From contig JAIRTN010000027.1 in assembly GCA_031254905.1 (NCBI GenBank), forward strand, positions 1 through 7,447: 7,447 nucleotides of DNA. Direction: 5' to 3'. How positions within the stretch are numbered: the stretch's first letter is position 1; each line of letters begins with the position of its first letter. The position numbers and the translations under genes were made by a program. The DNA comes from Coriobacteriales bacterium (lineage in GTDB: Bacteria > Actinomycetota > Coriobacteriia > Coriobacteriales > UBA8131). The notes below the pieces were generated by a model that made no database searches, was not told the DNA's origin, and saw nothing but the letters and a program-made list of their open reading frames with translations. Below, in pieces: positions 1 through 6,519 of this stretch.

Positions 1-27
1 AGATGAAGCCCCTGCCTGCGAACCCAT
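1..27 (-). CDS. Possible start of a further minus-strand gene (only 9 codons visible)
   Basis: An ATG at 27-25 on the minus strand opens a frame MGSQAGASS that stays open to the window edge. A GGGAG element (complement of 32-36) lies four bases before it, which is a usable though close Shine-Dalgarno spacing. Another ATG at 49-47 opens a different frame (MNNRREHHG) with no comparable ribosome site. With nine codons no product can be named. The gene would lie about 100 nt downstream of elp3 in the same direction. It could equally be a chance ATG. Confidence 0.22.
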
Positions 28-109
28 GATGCTCCCGTCTGTTGTTCATGGCGTGCATTTGTATGATAGACGATTTTCGCATATTCGGCGCCGAGCAAGC
101 GGACTATTC

Positions 110-121
110 TTCAGACGGCAT
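110..121 (-). other. Exact match to the Neisseria 12-mer DNA uptake sequence
   Basis: The minus strand reads ATGCCGTCTGAA here, ten bases after the elp3 stop codon. That is identical to the extended (12-base) DNA uptake sequence of Neisseria. I found no second copy in the window, and the genes do not look neisserial, so the match is most likely coincidental. The stretch 1-130 otherwise shows only short palindromic bits (GCAT/ATGC flanking CGC at 120-130 and CGGCGCCG near 87-94) and no convincing terminator with a U-run. Confidence 0.3.
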
Positions 122-130
122 GCGATGCGC

Positions 131-1978
131 TTACTCGTCATCGTCTTCGGTGAGGAGTATCTGCTGGTAGAGGCCGTTATCGGCAAAGCCTAGTTCGCGG
201 TAGTATTCCCGCGTGCCGACCGAGCTTATGACATTGAGTTTTTTGTAGCCACGCGCCCGCGCCGTATCGCAGGCGGCTTTGATAAGCTGCCTCCCGAGGC
301 CAAGGTGCTGCGAGCCGTCTTGCGCCTTTTGAGGAACCCCATGCAGGCGCACCACTCGCCCATAGATATGAACCTCCCTAATCATTGCCTCGCCGGGCCC
401 AACCGGCAAAGACGACGTTTGCCGTAGCTGCTGCTGCAGGTAATCAGCCTTCGGCAAAGACAGCCGCAGGAAACCCGCAATCTTATTTTCGGGTGTCACC
501 CACTGTATAAATACCTCGTCACTCGCGGTGGTTTTATAGGGATAAAGACTGAGCGTCAAGTCCTCGATAGCAATCTCGCTCCTATTGATTTCTCGATAAC
601 GGATTTCCGAAATTGGCTCGCCATTCGCCTCAATCCTGCCCTCTACCAGTTGCCTGAGATTAGCCTTTCTGTTCCCCGCGAGAATATCGTGTGCGGATAT
701 GTCGCGAATCATCCTCGAAATCCTCACGAAGCAAGGGGTAGTAAGCGTGTCGGCAATGAGGATGTCGATAAGTTCATCCTCATCGTATGGCCGCCAACTC
801 CCCTCCTCATAGTACTCACACAGCCTTGTACCGCTGACGAGCGAGCAGGGATACAGCTTCACCTCATCCGGCAGGTATGCCTCATCGGTAACAAAGCGGC
901 AATAATCGGCCTTGTCTTCCTCAGGAGTGGCGCCATAGAGGTTCACCATGAAGTGTGCGTGTATCTTAAAGCCAAATATCCGCAGCAACTCGAAGGCTTT
1001 GCGTATCCTCTCAGGCTCGAGCCCGCGATTATTCATCTTGAGGATGGCGGGATTCAGGCTCTGGATGCCCACCTGCACCTTGGTACAGCCAAGACGCCTG
1101 AGCATGGTCAGGCTCTCGGGCGTGATGGCGTCGGGGCGCGTTTCGATGACAAGGCCGACCACGCGACGGCTGGCGACTTCATTGAGCGCGTGCTGCTCGA
1201 ATAGCTCAGGAAACGTGGAGACCTGCACATCCGCGATGTCCTTGTACGCCTCATCTTCACCGTAGAGAGCCTCTATCGCTTGGTTGTAGCTAAAAATCCC
1301 CTCGTTGACCTTCCGCTGTGCCTCCTCAACTCGTTGTGCCAGTTGCTCCGTGCGGTTGCTGATACCCTTACTTCGATAGAAAGTACGCCTCTCTTGAGCC
1401 TTATCTTCCGCGCTCTGCCCGTCATTGAGCGCCCTAAAGAGTTCGGTGGCAAACCATAGCTGATAGGCCTGTGGGTAATCGCTCCATGTTCCGCCCAAGA
1501 CAATGAGTTCGATTTTATCGGTTGGATGGCCCATGTGCGTCAGCGCGCGCAGCCGCGACACCACCTGAAGGTAGGGGTCGAAATAATTGCGTTCTGCCCG
1601 CTGACAGGCAGGCTCGTCGCTCAGATAGCTTTTTGGCATTCGCACATCGTTTGGGCAGTAGAGACAATCGCCCGTGCATTTCCACGGCTTTGTTATGACG
1701 GTAATCGTCGCAACGCCGGAAGACGTTCGTCGCGGCTTTACGCGTAGGGCTCCAACCAGCTGCGCCTCCATCGCCGCGTCAACGCCCCACTCGGCCCAGC
1801 GCTCTGGTTCCGCTTCCTTTACCTTGAGGTAGTACGGCAGGAGTTTTTTCTTCGAGATATGGCGCTCGTTGTTGGGAACCTCCCTGTTATGGCGTCGGAT
1901 GGTCTTTATGAGGTGGTCATCGCTCAGATGACCGTTGTCTCGAAGCAGGGCAAACAGTTCCAGCAGGATTGTTTCCAT
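131..1978 (-). CDS. elp3: Elp3-family tRNA U34 modification enzyme (radical SAM + GNAT acetyltransferase)
   Basis: Single-subunit bacterial homologue of the Elongator catalytic subunit. It is expected to make cm5U-type modifications at wobble uridine 34 of tRNA, using SAM and acetyl-CoA in the cytoplasm. The 615-residue protein has an N-terminal basic tRNA-binding region (1-85) and a radical-SAM core with Cys101, Cys105 and Cys108 (CTGDCLYC), followed by RMPKSYLSDEP. The core continues through ELIVLGGTWSDYP (157-169), GLVIETRPD (275-283) and VQVGIQSL (301-308). The C-terminal GNAT domain has the acetyl-CoA loop LGLGRQL (559-565) and VGTREYYRELGF (587-598). Two oddities: a charged, helix-prone insert at about 185-255, and SEIRYREI (457-464) where eukaryotic and archaeal Elp3 carry the Cys-rich CRCIRCRE-type motif. 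No other Elongator subunit is present, as expected in bacteria. The start follows the TPM gene by 25 nt. Its only purine-rich ribosome site, GAGGGG (complement of 1994-1999), is a long 15 nt away, so coupling to the gene before it is likely. It ends with TAA. Confidence 0.95.
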   Translation of the reverse strand: METILLELFALLRDNGHLSDDHLIKTIRRHNREVPNNERHISKKKLLPYYLKVKEAEPERWAEWGVDAAMEAQLVGALRVKPRRTSSGVATITVITKPWKCTGDCLYCPNDVRMPKSYLSDEPACQRAERNYFDPYLQVVSRLRALTHMGHPTDKIELIVLGGTWSDYPQAYQLWFATELFRALNDGQSAEDKAQERRTFYRSKGISNRTEQLAQRVEEAQRKVNEGIFSYNQAIEALYGEDEAYKDIADVQVSTFPELFEQHALNEVASRRVVGLVIETRPDAITPESLTMLRRLGCTKVQVGIQSLNPAILKMNNRGLEPERIRKAFELLRIFGFKIHAHFMVNLYGATPEEDKADYCRFVTDEAYLPDEVKLYPCSLVSGTRLCEYYEEGSWRPYDEDELIDILIADTLTTPCFVRISRMIRDISAHDILAGNRKANLRQLVEGRIEANGEPISEIRYREINRSEIAIEDLTLSLYPYKTTASDEVFIQWVTPENKIAGFLRLSLPKADYLQQQLRQTSSLPVGPGEAMIREVHIYGRVVRLHGVPQKAQDGSQHLGLGRQLIKAACDTARARGYKKLNVISSVGTREYYRELGFADNGLYQQILLTEDDDE

Positions 1979-2003
1979 GGCGGGTTATCGCTGCCCCTCT
2001 TCC

Positions 2004-2876
2004 CTACCATCTTCCGCTCGCGCCACCGCCGCCGGAAGAACCGCCTCCGCCAAAATTGCCCCCTCCGAAACCTCCACCGAATCCTCCTCGTCCTCCGCCA
2101 CCACCGAAGCCGCCGCCAAAGCCGCCAAAACCTCCAAAGCCGCCGGGGCGATGTCCGCCCCAACCCCCACCACCAAAACCGCCGCCCCCACCGATACTTC
2201 CACGGAGTATCAGGATGAGTATAATCACAAAAAACACGGCGGCTGGCGCAAAGAAAATTCCCCCAAAGCCCGAGCCAAAGCCCTGTTCGGTGGGGTTTTC
2301 GGCGATGAAATACTCGTTGGCGGCATAGCGCTCAGAATCCAGCCCATATTCCGCGCACACAAGGCGCACAAGCGACAGATAGGCGTCGTTTATCCCCGCG
2401 TTGTAGTTGCCAGTTCTAAACGCGGGCAGCAATATTTCCTCAATGATGGTACCCGACTGCAAATCGGTAATTGCGCCCTCAAGCCCATAACCAACCTCGA
2501 TACGCACCTCGCGGTCGTTAATCGCAACGAGGAGAAGAACGCCGTTGTTTTTCTCTTTAGAGCCCACACCCCACGCGCGAAACACCTCGTTGGCGTAGTT
2601 TTCAATGCTGTCGCCCTCCAGCGTTTCAACAATCAGCACGACAATTTGCGCACCGCTGTCGGCATAGAGTAACTCGCCCGAGCCAACAAGACGCCGCGCA
2701 GTCTCCGTGTCCAAAACTCGGGCATAATCGTTAACGTAAAACTCGCGCGTCGGCTGCGGATAGTCAACCGCGGCATAGGCCGCCGTCAAAGACTGCCCAA
2801 AAAGCGCCACGGCCAAAAGAAGCGCGCATAGAACGCTCGCACGAGGCGCTTGCAGCCGTTTTACCCAGCCTCGCAT
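2004..2876 (-). CDS. TPM-domain (YgcG-type) membrane protein with Gly-rich tail
   Basis: A 290-residue exported, membrane-anchored protein of the TPM (TLP18.3/Psb32/MOLO-1) family. Residues 1-36 form a signal peptide: positively charged start, hydrophobic run LCALLLAVALFG, cleavage motif AYA-A. The TPM domain spans about 44-172, with FYVNDYARVLD near its start, AQIVVLIVETLEG, and the hallmark NNGVLLLVAINDREVRIEVGYGLEG stretch (110-134). One transmembrane helix at about 206-225 (FFAPAAVFFVIILILILRG) is followed by a tail of almost only Gly, Phe, Arg and Ser that ends in GGGASGRW, the usual end of this family. The biochemical role is not settled; in bacteria these genes often sit beside lemA, as here. 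The start is supported by GGGAG (complement of 2884-2888) seven bases before the ATG. It lies 55 nt after lemA and 25 nt before elp3, so probably in one transcript. Confidence 0.93.
   Translation of the reverse strand: MRGWVKRLQAPRASVLCALLLAVALFGQSLTAAYAAVDYPQPTREFYVNDYARVLDTETARRLVGSGELLYADSGAQIVVLIVETLEGDSIENYANEVFRAWGVGSKEKNNGVLLLVAINDREVRIEVGYGLEGAITDLQSGTIIEEILLPAFRTGNYNAGINDAYLSLVRLVCAEYGLDSERYAANEYFIAENPTEQGFGSGFGGIFFAPAAVFFVIILILILRGSIGGGGGFGGGGWGGHRPGGFGGFGGFGGGFGGGGGRGGFGGGFGGGNFGGGGSSGGGGASGRW
2007..2192 (-). repeat. Low-complexity Gly-rich coding repeat (TPM protein tail)
   Basis: Codons 229-290 of the TPM protein are built from imperfect GGN/TTT units giving GGFGG-, GGGG- and GFGGFGG-type runs. 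On the plus strand this appears as a C-rich CCN array that falsely opens proline-rich and alanine-rich frames. The segment follows the transmembrane helix, so it should be a flexible tail. Unit number could vary by slippage. Confidence 0.85.
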
Positions 2877-2883
2877 ACACCCG

Positions 2884-2888
2884 CTCCC
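2884..2888 (-). promoter_or_regulatory. Ribosome binding site of the TPM gene
   Basis: GGGAG on the minus strand, seven bases before the ATG at 2876, fixes the start that gives a complete signal peptide. The rest of the 55-nt gap between lemA and this gene shows no terminator hairpin, which favours cotranscription. Confidence 0.7.
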
Positions 2889-2931
2889 GTCCTTTGCCTA
2901 CTTGTCACCCGTTGGCCGCCCGCCCTCAAAC

Positions 2932-3495
2932 TCAGAATTGCACCTGAGGAACCTCTTGCGCCCCCTCGGCAGCCTCAAAATAATCCGCCGCCGTAAAGCC
3001 AAAAATGCTCGCAATGACATTCGTCGGGAAGCGGCGTATAGTCTCATTGAGGTCGCGCGCGGCGTTATTGTAATCCTTGCGCGAAACCGCAATGCGGTTC
3101 TCGGTGCCCTCAAGCTGCGTCATCAAATCTCTAAAATTCGCGTTTGCCTTCAGGTCGGGGTAATTCTCCACAACCAGCAGCAGGCGCGAAAGCGCGCTGC
3201 TCAGCGCCGCGTCGGCTTCGGCCAACTCAGAAGGCGTCGAGGCTCCAGCCATCCTCGCCCGCGCCTCCGTTACCGCGTTGATGACCTCTGTCTCGTGAGC
3301 CGCCGCCCCCTTCACGGTTTCAACAAGATTGGGGATAAGGTCGGCACGCCTCTGCAAATCAGTCTCTACCGTGCTCAGTGCGGCCTTCACCCCTTCGTCT
3401 TTACTCACGAGCGAATTATAGGCACCGAAGCAGGAGACAACGCCGATAACAAGCACGATGACCAATGCGATAACAACCACAAAACCCTTTTTCAT
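2932..3495 (-). CDS. lemA: LemA family protein
   Basis: A 187-residue LemA-family protein, the usual family size, with one N-terminal transmembrane segment (about 4-24) and a long helical domain. Family signatures are clear: RRADLIPNLVETVKG (49-63), NYPDLKANANFRDLMTQLEGTENRI in overlapping parts (111-134), SRKDYNNAARDLN (138-150), and RFPTNVIASIFGF (155-167). The cellular function of LemA proteins is not firmly known; neighbouring TPM proteins are common and suggest a shared envelope role. VVSC at 19-22 fits a loose lipobox, so the N-terminus could be a lipoprotein signal, but phenylalanine at +2 and the family's normal anchor make a plain transmembrane helix more likely. The start is preceded by AAGGG (complement of 3506-3510) at 10 nt. 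First gene of the probable lemA-TPM-elp3 unit. Confidence 0.94.
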   Translation of the reverse strand: MKKGFVVVIALVIVLVIGVVSCFGAYNSLVSKDEGVKAALSTVETDLQRRADLIPNLVETVKGAAAHETEVINAVTEARARMAGASTPSELAEADAALSSALSRLLLVVENYPDLKANANFRDLMTQLEGTENRIAVSRKDYNNAARDLNETIRRFPTNVIASIFGFTAADYFEAAEGAQEVPQVQF

Positions 3496-3544
3496 GGGAA
3501 GAAAGCCCTTCTCATTCGTTGAACCTCTGGAAGCTTCAAACTAA

Positions 3545-3571
3545 GGAAGCGATGACACAGGCATCACTTCC
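3545..3571 (-). terminator. Hairpin between the lipase gene and lemA (terminator or leader structure)
   Basis: On the minus strand GGAAGTGATG (3571-3562) can pair with CATCGCTTCC (3554-3545) over 10 base pairs, including one G-U wobble, around a 7-nt loop CCTGTGT. The following bases are TTAGTTTG, only a weak U-tract. It could end transcripts from the lipase side. If lemA has its own promoter near 3600, it would instead lie in the lemA leader. A competing 8-bp pairing exists between 3585-3592 (CTTCCTTA on plus) and 3542-3549. A second small hairpin, ACGGA-4 nt-TCCGT (3644-3657), lies just after the lipase stop without a U-run. Confidence 0.45.
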
Positions 3572-3595
3572 CCAACTCCTTCAACTTCCTTAACA

Positions 3596-3601
3596 AATAT
3601 A
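3596..3601 (-). promoter_or_regulatory. Candidate -10 box for the lemA-TPM-elp3 unit
   Basis: TATATT on the minus strand, in the AT-rich stretch GATAGAGTATATTTG, about 95 nt before the lemA start. No good -35 hexamer is seen 16-18 bases upstream, so this is a weak call based on position and base composition. It would place the hairpin at 3545-3571 inside the leader. Confidence 0.22.
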
Positions 3602-3661
3602 CTCTATCATGACGACAGGCCCACGCCCGCAGGCTGTGGACATACGGATACTTCCGTTTCG

Positions 3662-4507
3662 TTACAGGCCCCGCCTTTTAAGGTCGGAGACAAGTCTTAT
3701 ATACCAATTAACGATGTCAAAGACTTCCGCTTCCGGTGCCCCTGTTAACCCCGTTTTGCGCGGACGACGCCGAAGGTCGATGACGTCACAGTGCGAAAGA
3801 CCCCGCGGCCCCGGCCCTTCGATTACGCCGCGATATTCGCCGAAGGGAGCCGACGCGAGCGCGACGAGCCCGTCGTTATCCCCATCAAAACAACGGACTA
3901 CGAGATAGGAAAACGCCATAGTCACATCGGTTGACACCCCCGTCATGGTGCCGATATAGCTTTGGCAGTAGAGGGCGGGCGCGGTGGGATAGCGCTCGTT
4001 GAAGCGCTGCATCGAGGCGGTTGTAAGCTGGGAACAGACGCCGTAAAAGTCGGGCGAAACGTCGCCCATGAGCCTGAAGAAGGCGTTGACGGGAACGGCG
4101 GCGAACCTGAACAGCGGCGCGGGCACGCGCATGATGACATCCATCGTGCGCGAGCCGGCGTGGGGGCTGGCAACGGTCGTGATGCTCGCGATGTGCGGCG
4201 CGCAGTCCTCCATCGCGGCGAGGACGCGCGTGTCGAGGCCGCCCTTGGAGTGCGCGATGACGTTAACCTTTTCGCAGGCCGTTTGCTCAACAAAGTCGAG
4301 AAGGGTGGTTCGCAGCGTGCGCGCGTTGCTCTCGCAGCTACCCCAGGCGTCCTGCAGGCCAAAACAAATCTGGGCGCCGTGCGCGAAAAGCGCCTCGGGA
4401 ATGCGTCCCCAATAGCGAAAGCGCGAACTATCATGAAAGCCCAGCCCGTGGATTAAAAACAGCGGCCAACGCGTGGCGCAGCAGTCTTTTGCAAAACTCT
4501 CATCCAT
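3662..4507 (-). CDS. Triacylglycerol lipase-like alpha/beta hydrolase
   Basis: A 281-residue serine hydrolase resembling the bacterial lipases typified by Burkholderia. The N-terminal LFLIHGLGFHD (16-26) supplies the HG oxyanion-loop motif. VNVIAHSKGGLDTR (81-94) is the nucleophile elbow with Ser87, using AHSKG rather than the standard GxSxG. TTVASPHAGSRTMD (110-123) matches the family segment after the elbow. Asp212 in GDNDGLV and His239 in LSHCDV complete a plausible triad by comparison with the NDGLV and HxDxVN motifs of Burkholderia lipases. There is no signal peptide, so it may act inside the cell; the substrate (acylglycerol or another ester) cannot be told. It starts 12 nt after the queA stop; its ribosome site overlaps that stop, which implies coupled translation. 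The most likely alternative is a generic esterase. Confidence 0.82.
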   Translation of the reverse strand: MDESFAKDCCATRWPLFLIHGLGFHDSSRFRYWGRIPEALFAHGAQICFGLQDAWGSCESNARTLRTTLLDFVEQTACEKVNVIAHSKGGLDTRVLAAMEDCAPHIASITTVASPHAGSRTMDVIMRVPAPLFRFAAVPVNAFFRLMGDVSPDFYGVCSQLTTASMQRFNERYPTAPALYCQSYIGTMTGVSTDVTMAFSYLVVRCFDGDNDGLVALASAPFGEYRGVIEGPGPRGLSHCDVIDLRRRPRKTGLTGAPEAEVFDIVNWYIRLVSDLKRRGL

Positions 4508-4514
4508 GGCGCAA

Positions 4515-4520
4515 CTTCCT
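4515..4520 (-). promoter_or_regulatory. Ribosome binding site overlapping the queA stop codon
   Basis: The minus strand reads TGAGGAAGTTGCGCC before the lipase ATG. AGGAAG (complement of 4515-4520) shares a base with the queA TGA and lies seven bases before the start. It fixes the lipase start at 4507 and suggests that ribosomes ending queA reinitiate on the lipase gene. Confidence 0.65.
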
Positions 4521-5719
4521 CACATGATGAGCATGGCGTCGCCGTAGCTGAAAAAGCGGTAGCGCGCGGCAACGGCGTGGGCATAGGCCGCGAGTATTTT
4601 CTCACGCTCGTAAAAGGCCGAAACAAGCATGAGGAGGGTCGATTTGGGAAGATGAAAATTGGTGATAAGAGCGTCGGTTATCCTGAAGGGCAGCCCGCCC
4701 GGATAGATGAAGATGTCGGTGCTGCCCCAGCCGGGACTGATGGTGGGGGGTGCGGCATGGAGGGGCGGTTGGTCGCTTGGCAGGCGGGAGGCGACGGACG
4801 GTGTGGCGGGGTTGGAGGTCTGCCCGGCAAAATCCTCAAAACGCACGGCGCTCTCCAGCGTGCGCACGGAGGTTGTTCCCACGCAGATGACGCGGCGCCC
4901 TTCTCGCTTAGCGGCGTTTATCGCGGCGGTGGCATCTGCGCCGATGTGGTAGAACTCCTCGTGCATGTGATGGTCCTCGATGTCCTCGGTTTGGACGGGA
5001 CGGAAGGTTCCCAAGCCGACATGCAGGGTGACAAAGGCCGTCTGCACACCGCGTTTGCGCAGCTCATCGAGCATTTCTGTGGTGAAATGAAGGCCGGCGG
5101 TGGGTGCGGCGGCAGAGCCCGTTTTATCCGCGTAAACCGTTTGGTAGCGCAGGGCGTCGAGGTCTTGCGCCTCGCGCCGGATATAGGGAGGGAGCGGAAC
5201 CTTCCCTACGCGCCTGATGACTTCAGGGAGAGAACCCGTGCATTCGAGGGAGACAAGCAGCGAGCCCTCCACATTGCCGCGGACGACGCGCGCGAAAAGG
5301 TCGTCGCTGACGTATACCACGTCGCCTAGGTTTAAGCGGCGCGCGGGGCGGGCGAGAACCTCCCAGATTTCGTTGACGGGAGAGGTGGGGGCTCCTAAAC
5401 GCCCGTTCTTCTCCCCGTCTTTTCCTTCTTCTTTGATGCGGCTGCCGTCTTTTCGCACCCTACCCAGCAAGAATAGTTCGACGCGGGCGCCCGTCGCCAG
5501 CTTTGTGCCTCGCAGGCGCGCGTGCATGACCCGTGAGTTGTTGAGTACTAAGACGTCGCCCTCGCGCAGGAAGGTGGGGAGGTCGGAGAAGCGCCGGTCG
5601 AGTAGTGAGCCGTCGGCGCGATTGATTACGAGCAGGCGCGAGGCGTCGCGCTGCTCGGAGGGATACTGCGCGATGAGACTCTCGGGGAGTTCGTAGTCGA
5701 ACAGCTCAAGACGCGTCAT
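4520..5719 (-). CDS. queA: S-adenosylmethionine:tRNA ribosyltransferase-isomerase
   Basis: QueA transfers and isomerises the ribosyl part of SAM onto 7-aminomethyl-7-deazaguanine at tRNA position 34, giving epoxyqueuosine; adenine and methionine are released. Signatures are intact: FDYELPESLIAQYP (7-20), VLVLNNSRV (56-64), RVGKVPLPPYI (170-180), GSAAAPTAGLHFT (201-213), HVGLGTFRPV (233-242), GTTSVRTLES (281-290), TDIFIYPGG (334-342), TNFHLPKSTLLMLVSAF (353-369) and FSYGDAMLI (390-398). At 399 residues it exceeds the usual 340-360. The excess lies in two hydrophilic inserts, about 87-116 (rich in Lys, Glu, Gly) and about 297-329 (rich in Pro, Ser, Thr). The ATG overlaps the aldolase stop as ATGA, and no good Shine-Dalgarno is visible, so translation is probably coupled. 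No other queuosine genes are in the window. Confidence 0.96.
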   Translation of the reverse strand: MTRLELFDYELPESLIAQYPSEQRDASRLLVINRADGSLLDRRFSDLPTFLREGDVLVLNNSRVMHARLRGTKLATGARVELFLLGRVRKDGSRIKEEGKDGEKNGRLGAPTSPVNEIWEVLARPARRLNLGDVVYVSDDLFARVVRGNVEGSLLVSLECTGSLPEVIRRVGKVPLPPYIRREAQDLDALRYQTVYADKTGSAAAPTAGLHFTTEMLDELRKRGVQTAFVTLHVGLGTFRPVQTEDIEDHHMHEEFYHIGADATAAINAAKREGRRVICVGTTSVRTLESAVRFEDFAGQTSNPATPSVASRLPSDQPPLHAAPPTISPGWGSTDIFIYPGGLPFRITDALITNFHLPKSTLLMLVSAFYEREKILAAYAHAVAARYRFFSYGDAMLIM

Positions 5720-6420
5720 CTAGGTTTGCGCCCCGTCATCTCAAAGAGGGTCAGCATTTCGGCGGAGTACTCGAGGCAGGATATGAGGCGGAAGGCGTTT
5801 TCGAGGCTGTCGGCCCAAGCGAAGGGCCCGTGTCCGCGGATGACTGCCACCGCGACACCCGCGCTGACCTGCTGTGCCATCAGAGCGGCGACCTCCTCGC
5901 TCGCGACGGTCTTCTCCGCGTTTAGGACGGGTATCTTCTCCCCGAGCAGTATTTTGCCTTCCGAGTCGAGTGGCTCGATGGCATCCTCGACGAGCGAACG
6001 AAAGACCGTGTATTTTGTATGGGCGTGGACGATGGCTCTAAAGGCAACCGCAGCGCCCGCCTGCGCGGCGCAGGCGGCGTATGCGTGGTACATGGCGCGA
6101 TGAACCGGCAGTTCCATCGAGGCGTTTTGGTCGAGCGTGCTGGGCTCCCAATCGACGCGCAGGATGTCACCCGGCCGAAGGTGTCCAAGCATGGCGCCGG
6201 TGCGGGTTATCCAGATGGATGAGCCGTCGCTGACGCTGAGGTTGCCGCCGTGGCTCGTGACCGCACCACTTCGGGAGAGGTCGCGCCCCGTTCCTTTGAA
6301 GCGCTTGAAACGGGCGACATCCTCGCTCGTTCCCTTGGCGGCATTGGAAACCACGTCTGCGGCGTTGCCGACACCATCCAAGAAGTCTTTCTTGAGTTGC
6401 TCAAAATCAAACTCTGTCAT
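5716..6420 (-). CDS. Class II aldolase/adducin family protein (fuculose-phosphate aldolase-like)
   Basis: A 234-residue member of the zinc-dependent class II aldolase/epimerase superfamily (FucA, AraD, methylthioribulose-phosphate aldolases). The core begins at about 45. GAVTSHGGNLSV (52-63) gives the phosphate-binding GGN loop, and TRTGAMLGHLRPGDIL (72-87) the next conserved segment. Glu103 in ELPVHRAMY is the probable catalytic acid. His132 and His134 (HAH) with His197 (RGHGPFAW) are the expected zinc ligands. The first 42 residues, including an Ala/Val-rich amphipathic stretch, exceed what FucA-type enzymes carry. Substrate is not fixed by sequence: L-fuculose 1-phosphate, ribulose-phosphate, or the methylthio-/deoxyribulose phosphates formed in SAM by-product salvage are all possible. 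AGGAAGG (complement of 6427-6433) lies six bases before the ATG. It is the first gene of the aldolase-queA-lipase unit. Confidence 0.86.
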   Translation of the reverse strand: MTEFDFEQLKKDFLDGVGNAADVVSNAAKGTSEDVARFKRFKGTGRDLSRSGAVTSHGGNLSVSDGSSIWITRTGAMLGHLRPGDILRVDWEPSTLDQNASMELPVHRAMYHAYAACAAQAGAAVAFRAIVHAHTKYTVFRSLVEDAIEPLDSEGKILLGEKIPVLNAEKTVASEEVAALMAQQVSAGVAVAVIRGHGPFAWADSLENAFRLISCLEYSAEMLTLFEMTGRKPR

Positions 6421-6474
6421 GATGCCCCTTCCTAAAGTTTCTTTCAGTGGCGTTTTCTACCCTGAACACACCCG

Positions 6475-6480
6475 ATTGTA
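6475..6480 (-). promoter_or_regulatory. Candidate -10 box for the aldolase-queA-lipase unit
   Basis: TACAAT on the minus strand, differing from TATAAT at one base, 54 nt before the aldolase ATG. A possible -35 is TTGGAT, but the spacing is 20 nt, so the promoter is only partly convincing. The expected leader is about 45 nt. Confidence 0.35.
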
Positions 6481-6519
6481 TCCCCATTTGTACCTAACAT
6501 ATCCAACTTTCGCGCGACA

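Noticed and set aside
1969..2328. Plus-strand proline-rich frame (and an overlapping 245-residue frame from 1935)
   Set aside because: They are the reverse complement of the Gly-rich tail of the TPM gene and of its flanks; the minus-strand gene has a signal peptide, family motifs and a ribosome site.
2932..3495. LemA as a lipoprotein (VVSC at 19-22)
   Set aside because: It fits the lipobox only loosely and has Phe at +2; the family normally uses a plain N-terminal transmembrane anchor.
2902..3522. Plus-strand frame of 206 residues opposite lemA
   Set aside because: Antisense shadow of lemA, whose motifs are complete on the minus strand.
3644..3657. Small hairpin ACGGA-TACT-TCCGT after the lipase stop as a terminator
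   Set aside because: Only 5 bp and no U-run in either direction.
4577..5329. Long plus-strand frame of 250 residues opposite queA
   Set aside because: Antisense shadow of a fully conserved queA, caused by high third-position GC; no family resemblance.
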